From positions 87,626 through 151,625 of the forward strand of contig CAJOEP010000004.1 in the NCBI GenBank assembly GCA_905233445.1: DNA of 64,000 nucleotides, written 5' to 3'. Position 1 is the first letter of the stretch, and the number at the start of each line of letters is the position of its first letter. Origin of the DNA: an uncultured Bacteroidales bacterium. Lineage in GTDB: Bacteria; Bacteroidota; Bacteroidia; Bacteroidales; F082. Below the pieces are notes generated by a model, which saw only the letters and a program-made list of their open reading frames with translations, did not search any database and was not told the origin of the DNA. Both the position numbers and the translations under genes were made by a program. Of the stretch, positions 60,086 through 64,000 are shown piece after piece.

Positions 60086-60397
60086 GTGCAGACCGTCATT
60101 TTAGCATATTACCTGTTGTTTATCAACGTCTTAGCTTTTGTGTTGTATGGCGTTGACAAGAGGAGAGCTGTGAGAAATGAGTACAGGATCAAGGAAGGTG
60201 TGTTGTTATGGATGGCGAGACTGGGTGGCGGTATTGGGTCTTGGCTCGGAATCAAAACCTTCAAACACAAGACCAAACACACCAAGTTCAGGATTGTCGT
60301 ACCTCTATGGATTGTGATATGGGTGGCTGTGATGGTTTGGTATCTTTACGCCATATCAACCATGCCCCAATCGAACAACTGGTTTTCTGCCTTCTGA
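60086..60397 (+). CDS. DUF1294 membrane protein
   Basis: 103 residues: AYYLLFINVLAFVLYGVDKR, GVLLWMARLGGGIGSWLGIK, HKTKHTKFRIVVPLWIVIW are DUF1294 hallmarks. Inner-membrane, function unknown. Its 3' end overlaps the convergent YkvA gene by 52 bases. Confidence 0.88.
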   Translation: MQTVILAYYLLFINVLAFVLYGVDKRRAVRNEYRIKEGVLLWMARLGGGIGSWLGIKTFKHKTKHTKFRIVVPLWIVIWVAVMVWYLYAISTMPQSNNWFSAF

Positions 60398-60771
60398 TTT
60401 GCCGTTCTTATCATTTCAGGCGTGACAATCTTCTTCAATCGTTTATACTCCAGTGTTGCATTAACAGCGTCGTCGATAAGGCCGAAGATACCGAGAGCGT
60501 CGGGAATCAAATCGTTACGTTTGATGATATACCACAGAACACCAATGACCAGCACTTTGTCGATAGTTGAAATATCTGGACATTTCATGATTTCGAGCAG
60601 GAGGTAGAAACCTTGCAACGCCTTCCTTGCCACACCAACACCAACCTTCTTAGCCTTGCCTTTAAGGTTGTTCAAGAAAGTTTTGATGCTGTCTTCAGAT
60701 ATGGATGTGTTCTCGTTTTCAGAATTTTGCTCGCCGTTAAGTCCGAGACGTGATAAAATTTCGTTGATCAT
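60346..60771 (-). CDS. YkvA-family (DUF1232) protein
   Basis: 141 residues. N-terminal 45 residues variable, then helix MKCPDISTIDKVLVIGVLWY and the DUF1232 signature PDALGIFGLIDDAVNATLEY. Membrane-associated. Convergent overlap with the DUF1294 gene. Confidence 0.85.
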   Translation of the reverse strand: MINEILSRLGLNGEQNSENENTSISEDSIKTFLNNLKGKAKKVGVGVARKALQGFYLLLEIMKCPDISTIDKVLVIGVLWYIIKRNDLIPDALGIFGLIDDAVNATLEYKRLKKIVTPEMIRTANQKAENQLFDWGMVDMA

Positions 60772-60810
60772 AGTTGTAAGTTTTTAGATTGCAAAGATAA
60801 TAAAATATGC

Positions 60811-61257
60811 TTAAACCGCAAACTTTTCATAGCCCCACGGTGTGTTTTCCGGATTTATGTTAAGTAGCGGTTCGTTCTTCCATAAGTGCCTGATAATTCG
60901 CTCACATATCTCAAATCTGTCGGAGCAGTTTTCGAGTAGGACGTTGTAGCCAAATGAGAATGGTTTATCGAAAGCCCGGCTGTTATAATTGGGTTTGTCA
61001 GTGAAAGGCTTTTTATTTTTCATTTCTTTGAGTAGCTTTACCAAAATTCCATAAAGTTGCAATCTCGACCAGCAGAATGGCACTTGGTGTTCAAGGTCGT
61101 AGCGGTCGAAAATATCGCTGTAATCCTCAGTGAAATCTATATGATTGTATGCACATTGCAGCTCATAATCACATTTATTACCACTTGTAAAAGCTGTGAT
61201 GAGATTGGGGATTGTATATTCGCTGTCGGGTTTGAAGGAATTGCCTGCGTTATTCAT
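60811..61257 (-). CDS. uncharacterised protein of the dynamin-like operon
   Basis: 148 residues from ATG 61257 (MNNAGNSFKPDSEYT). Mixed alpha/beta, soluble; NVLLENCSDRFEICERIIRHLW and PENTPWGYEKFAV at the C-terminus. An alternative start at 61281 would overlap the previous gene. No domain recognised. Last of four genes, likely a partner of the dynamin-like protein. Confidence 0.6.
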   Translation of the reverse strand: MNNAGNSFKPDSEYTIPNLITAFTSGNKCDYELQCAYNHIDFTEDYSDIFDRYDLEHQVPFCWSRLQLYGILVKLLKEMKNKKPFTDKPNYNSRAFDKPFSFGYNVLLENCSDRFEICERIIRHLWKNEPLLNINPENTPWGYEKFAV

Positions 61258-61270
61258 GTCTTTAGTTTTA

Positions 61271-62503
61271 TTAAAAATCAACCATATCTTTTATAAATCC
61301 TTTTATATTGCCGATTGTTCGATTAGTCATCTCGTCTTCAGTATCTGAAAACTCATCTAACTTGATTTGGATATAGCTGATTAATTTGTTTATGGCTTCT
61401 GATTTGGCATATTTATTAATACAATGAACAACTGCTTCCAGTATTGATGTGACTCCAGAGTGTATCTCTTGAAGTATGCCTTCTTCTAATGATAAGAGTT
61501 CGGAATCTTTTGTGATTTCGACCATTGAATAGGCATTTCTCAAGTGGCTGAAAACAATCCCTTTGGGTTTGTGTGAAAGGTGTGAAAATTCGCAATAATT
61601 CTCCAAATGCAGACTTGGATTTGACGCAAGTGGATATATGTTCGGGTCGGATATTCCCTTTGTTTTAAGGAGATTTTTAACATTCACTAACGTTTTGTTG
61701 ATGCAATCAACGCCATCGACCTCCGGGTCAATTGCATCCAAATTGTTAACAATGAAAAAACATCTGTCTTTGACATATTTTCCACCTTTTTTCATGATTT
61801 CACCTATATACCTGAGTATAGCGTCATCTTTGTTGATGTCAGGCTTTCGTCCATCAATCTCATACCAAAACAAGGAAGTGTCAGTGTTGTCAAGCATACT
61901 TTCCAACTTTTCTGTTGTTGGCTTGTTATTAACACCAGGAGAGTTACATCCAATACCACAATCTAGTAGTTCTATTCCAAGATCATAATTTATAATAGGG
62001 GATTCGTTAGAAATCTCTGGTGAAAACAAATTTATTTTAAATGATTGATTATCAGTTTCTTTAACCATCTTAATCAATGGCTTAATGATATTGATATAAG
62101 TCTTCTCTATGGGAGTATCTTTAATATATTGCCCTTCTTTGCAATCATAGTATGATACAAAAGGCAATGAATCATGTAATTTAGCGGGAACATCCGCGAC
62201 ATCGGTTTTAAGCTCTGACTTAAATTTTACTTTAATGGATTTATCTGCAACGCCAGCATATTTGTGATTGTAATAATCGATGGTTTCTCTCAAGTCGGTA
62301 TAGTCAGACCGTGTTCCGACGAAATTTATCTCAAAGGTGCTGTCGTTGCACTCTGTAATTAACATTTCAGGCAAGTCGTCAACCCATACCTGTAACCTTC
62401 TGCCGTTCAGATCTGACAAACTGGCTGATTTAGGTTTTTCCCCGTTTATAGTTATTGCGGTGGTCAGTTTGTAGGGATTGTAAGTGATATTAATGTGTGT
62501 CAT
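61271..62503 (-). CDS. dynamin-like protein that has lost its GTPase P-loop
   Basis: 410 residues. The first ~90 residues (NPYKLTTAITINGEKPKSAS, LNGRRLQVWVDDLPEM) match a domain placed before the GTPase in Bacteroidota dynamin-like proteins. The GTPase-like region follows: INLFSPEISNESP where family members have the P-loop GKST; GIELLDCGIG in place of DTPG; FFIVNNLDAIDPE in place of NKxD. Helical tail EAVVHCINKYAKSEAINKLI. So the G1 motif is deleted and G3/G4 changed: a pseudo-GTPase. Membrane-linked by partnership. Middle gene of the operon. Confidence 0.72.
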   Translation of the reverse strand: MTHINITYNPYKLTTAITINGEKPKSASLSDLNGRRLQVWVDDLPEMLITECNDSTFEINFVGTRSDYTDLRETIDYYNHKYAGVADKSIKVKFKSELKTDVADVPAKLHDSLPFVSYYDCKEGQYIKDTPIEKTYINIIKPLIKMVKETDNQSFKINLFSPEISNESPIINYDLGIELLDCGIGCNSPGVNNKPTTEKLESMLDNTDTSLFWYEIDGRKPDINKDDAILRYIGEIMKKGGKYVKDRCFFIVNNLDAIDPEVDGVDCINKTLVNVKNLLKTKGISDPNIYPLASNPSLHLENYCEFSHLSHKPKGIVFSHLRNAYSMVEITKDSELLSLEEGILQEIHSGVTSILEAVVHCINKYAKSEAINKLISYIQIKLDEFSDTEDEMTNRTIGNIKGFIKDMVDF

Positions 62504-62525
62504 AATTATTTAGTGTTTGAAATTT

Positions 62526-62825
62526 TTATTCTAATCTTAGATATTCCAGCATTTCTTGGCATTCTTCATCCTCCAGTCGCCTGACTCTCCTGACATGGTT
62601 TAATACGACAATGCCTCTGTATTTGGAATGCTTGATAAACAAAGCCCTAAACCATTCTATAGTCTTCACAATCACTGGTCGAAGCAGGTGGATGATTAGT
62701 TTTAAAGCCAAGATACAAGCCGCCATGCCAATTCTCATAACGAGATCGAGGAAGTCGTAAATAGCGTCAAAGGCTTTCGGTATAATCCCAATTACTTTTA
62801 TCCAATATGATTTAATGTTTTTCAT
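62526..62825 (-). CDS. small membrane-anchored protein
   Basis: 99 residues. A hydrophobic segment at about residues 33-55 (IGMAACILALKLIIHLLR), preceded by IPKAFDAIYDFLDLV and followed by a basic tail FIKHSKYRGIVVLNHVRRVR. Overlaps the AAA gene by 14 bases. Could anchor the complex to the membrane. Family unknown. Confidence 0.6.
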   Translation of the reverse strand: MKNIKSYWIKVIGIIPKAFDAIYDFLDLVMRIGMAACILALKLIIHLLRPVIVKTIEWFRALFIKHSKYRGIVVLNHVRRVRRLEDEECQEMLEYLRLE

Positions 62826-63843
62826 GATATTTTGCTGATTCGAACGCTGTCGTGTGTGATTTGAAAAGATTATAATATGCTCTCATATTATCCAATTCAT
62901 GCCACTGTGCTATTGAAATAGGATTACTGTCAAGATTATATATTTTTGCTCCTGGTATCGACAGTATGAATGGTGAATGTGAAGCTATAATAAGTTGGCA
63001 TTTTCTCTCAGTGGCGTATGAGTACAATTCTCTTGCAAGCACTGTCTGCCACTCTGCCGAAAGACTATTTTCCGGTTCATCCAATAGAATAAGCGCTTCG
63101 TCTGGTATCTGCTCAATGAAATACTGAAAACCACTCTCCCCATTCGACAACTCTTCTTCCATGTGGTGATTCATGGTTTTTTTGATAAATTTTGACACGG
63201 TCATAGATTGTGGAAGATGTTTTTGAAAAAATTCTTGAGACTTGTCTTCGATTGCGATATCCTTAGCCGAATTACGCTGTCTAATGCCTAAAATTCTATT
63301 AAAAACGTCATCACTTACAATGATCTTACCCCGATTAATTGCCAATGGAGATTTATATTTGTCACATAATTCATAGCCACCGTTTAGTTTACAGTAATCA
63401 TCAAAGAAGTAGCTTCTATTGAATAAAGAGACTCTTTGCAGATTCAGCTTCTGGGCAATCACATTCAATAGTGTGGTTTTACCAGAAGCGTTTCCTCCAT
63501 AGAAAATTGTAATGTCGTTAAATTCAATCTGTTCTAAACCTCTGCCATAGAACGTTTTCCATGGATACCAGCTATCGTGTATAGTTCTTTGATCAGGTTC
63601 TATATATTCACCTTCATTGGGAAAGTCTTCGGGTTTAAAGCTATCACTTCTTTGAAGTATTGGCACAAAATAATAGTCAACCCATGTGTCTTTTGGCATA
63701 TTGAATGATCGTAAATATATCATGGCATCTTTTTTCTGCAAAAATACTGCCGTGGAGAATGCTCTAATTGAAAAATCTTTATTTGAATCGATAAATTGTT
63801 GCAAAATGTAAATGTTTCCATATTTTATACGATACACAAACAT
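62812..63843 (-). CDS. AAA ATPase of the AAA_21/OLD-like family
   Basis: 343 residues. Walker A FYGGNASGKTTLLN (GGNASGKTT at 116-124), ABC-type signature LSNGESGFQYF, Walker B ALILLDEPENSLS, H-loop LIIASHSPFIL. N-terminal ~110 residues unlike known domains. These ABC-like ATPases are frequent in defence systems as sensors. First gene of the dynamin-like operon; overlaps the next gene. Confidence 0.9.
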   Translation of the reverse strand: MFVYRIKYGNIYILQQFIDSNKDFSIRAFSTAVFLQKKDAMIYLRSFNMPKDTWVDYYFVPILQRSDSFKPEDFPNEGEYIEPDQRTIHDSWYPWKTFYGRGLEQIEFNDITIFYGGNASGKTTLLNVIAQKLNLQRVSLFNRSYFFDDYCKLNGGYELCDKYKSPLAINRGKIIVSDDVFNRILGIRQRNSAKDIAIEDKSQEFFQKHLPQSMTVSKFIKKTMNHHMEEELSNGESGFQYFIEQIPDEALILLDEPENSLSAEWQTVLARELYSYATERKCQLIIASHSPFILSIPGAKIYNLDSNPISIAQWHELDNMRAYYNLFKSHTTAFESAKYHEKH

Positions 63844-63904
63844 TTTTGTATGAATTTTGTTAAAAATAATCTCGATAAATAGTATCTGTTTGAAAGGTTT
63901 TTTT

Positions 63905-63912
63905 TATTTTTG
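63905..63912 (+). promoter_or_regulatory. promoter of the gene at the right edge
   Basis: TATTTTTG, 23 bases before the ATG at 63936. Confidence 0.6.
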
Positions 63913-63935
63913 CATAGGATTTAATTTTCAATGAT

Positions 63936-64000
63936 ATGACAGCATCTGATGAATCGATATATCTGGAATGGCTCAACGTTATCACTAATTCCCGTTTGAT
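63936..64000 (+). CDS. start of an unidentified gene (partial)
   Basis: Only 21 codons are in the window: MTASDESIYLEWLNVITNSR. It starts after a good promoter and is divergent from the AAA operon. No identification possible. Confidence 0.5.
   Translation, partial: MTASDESIYLEWLNVITNSRL

Overview
The window is chromosomal DNA from a member of the Bacteroidota, most likely an uncultured Bacteroidales; I cannot name a genus. The evidence is the repeated Bacteroidetes-type promoter signature (TAnnTTTG, with TTG or TTTG about 19 bases upstream), GldB- and GldE-like genes, PorT/OmpW-like barrels, a TonB receptor with a carboxypeptidase-regulatory-like N-terminus, the coaX-OMP-TPR-lptC-gldE-PPIase gene order, and the general lack of Shine-Dalgarno sequences (cinA is an exception).

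Layout. 1-3.1 kb: core genes (sigma-54 activator, pheT). 3.2-4.8 kb: three-gene HipBST-type toxin-antitoxin unit. 4.8-8.0 kb: accessory array with several internally deleted genes. 8.0-11.8 kb: lipoprotein, NTF2-like protein, small helical and TerB-like proteins, and two probable structured RNAs. 11.8-14.9 kb: DUF2442-HTH gene with a truncated DUF4160 partner, an ORF6N/PLD-like gene cut by a stop codon, and a broken Xaa-Pro aminopeptidase. 15-29 kb: mostly housekeeping and envelope genes (DUF5020 barrel, intact pepP, two barrels, a nitrilase-fold pseudoenzyme, nucleoside phosphorylase, cinA, gldB-like, yifB, hicAB, TonB receptor, rpmB, DegT aminotransferase), then an AbiE-like pair. 30-39.7 kb: a five-gene operon with a tubulin/FtsZ-like protein, a membrane protein carrying a papain-type protease, a secreted vWA protein and two membrane proteins. 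39.8-49.3 kb: HTH gene with a long structured leader, mraY, and the coaX-to-PPIase envelope operon, ending at tRNA-Phe. 49.4-64 kb: accessory DNA with two orphan genes, a second detoxification-type array (GNAT, CAT-like, isochorismatase, alpha/beta hydrolase, GyrI-VOC fusion, flavoprotein, TetR regulator), small membrane proteins, and an operon with a dynamin-like protein that appears to have lost its GTPase motifs plus an AAA ATPase.

How the parts relate. The arrays at 4.8-8.0 kb and 51.6-59.6 kb share at least four gene families (HEAT-like protein, 83-residue protein, GNAT, five-helix membrane protein). In nearly every shared pair one copy, and sometimes both, has an internal deletion, so the two arrays look like diverging relics of a common module set. 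The most promising uncharacterised system is the tubulin-like/C1-protease/vWA operon (30075-39646): it combines a cytosolic GTPase-type polymer candidate, a membrane-anchored protease and a periplasmic adhesion-type domain. Second is the dynamin-like pseudo-GTPase/AAA ATPase operon at the right end. Dispersed features include a REP-like palindrome family, heptanucleotide tandem repeats near gene boundaries, and three candidate structured RNAs.
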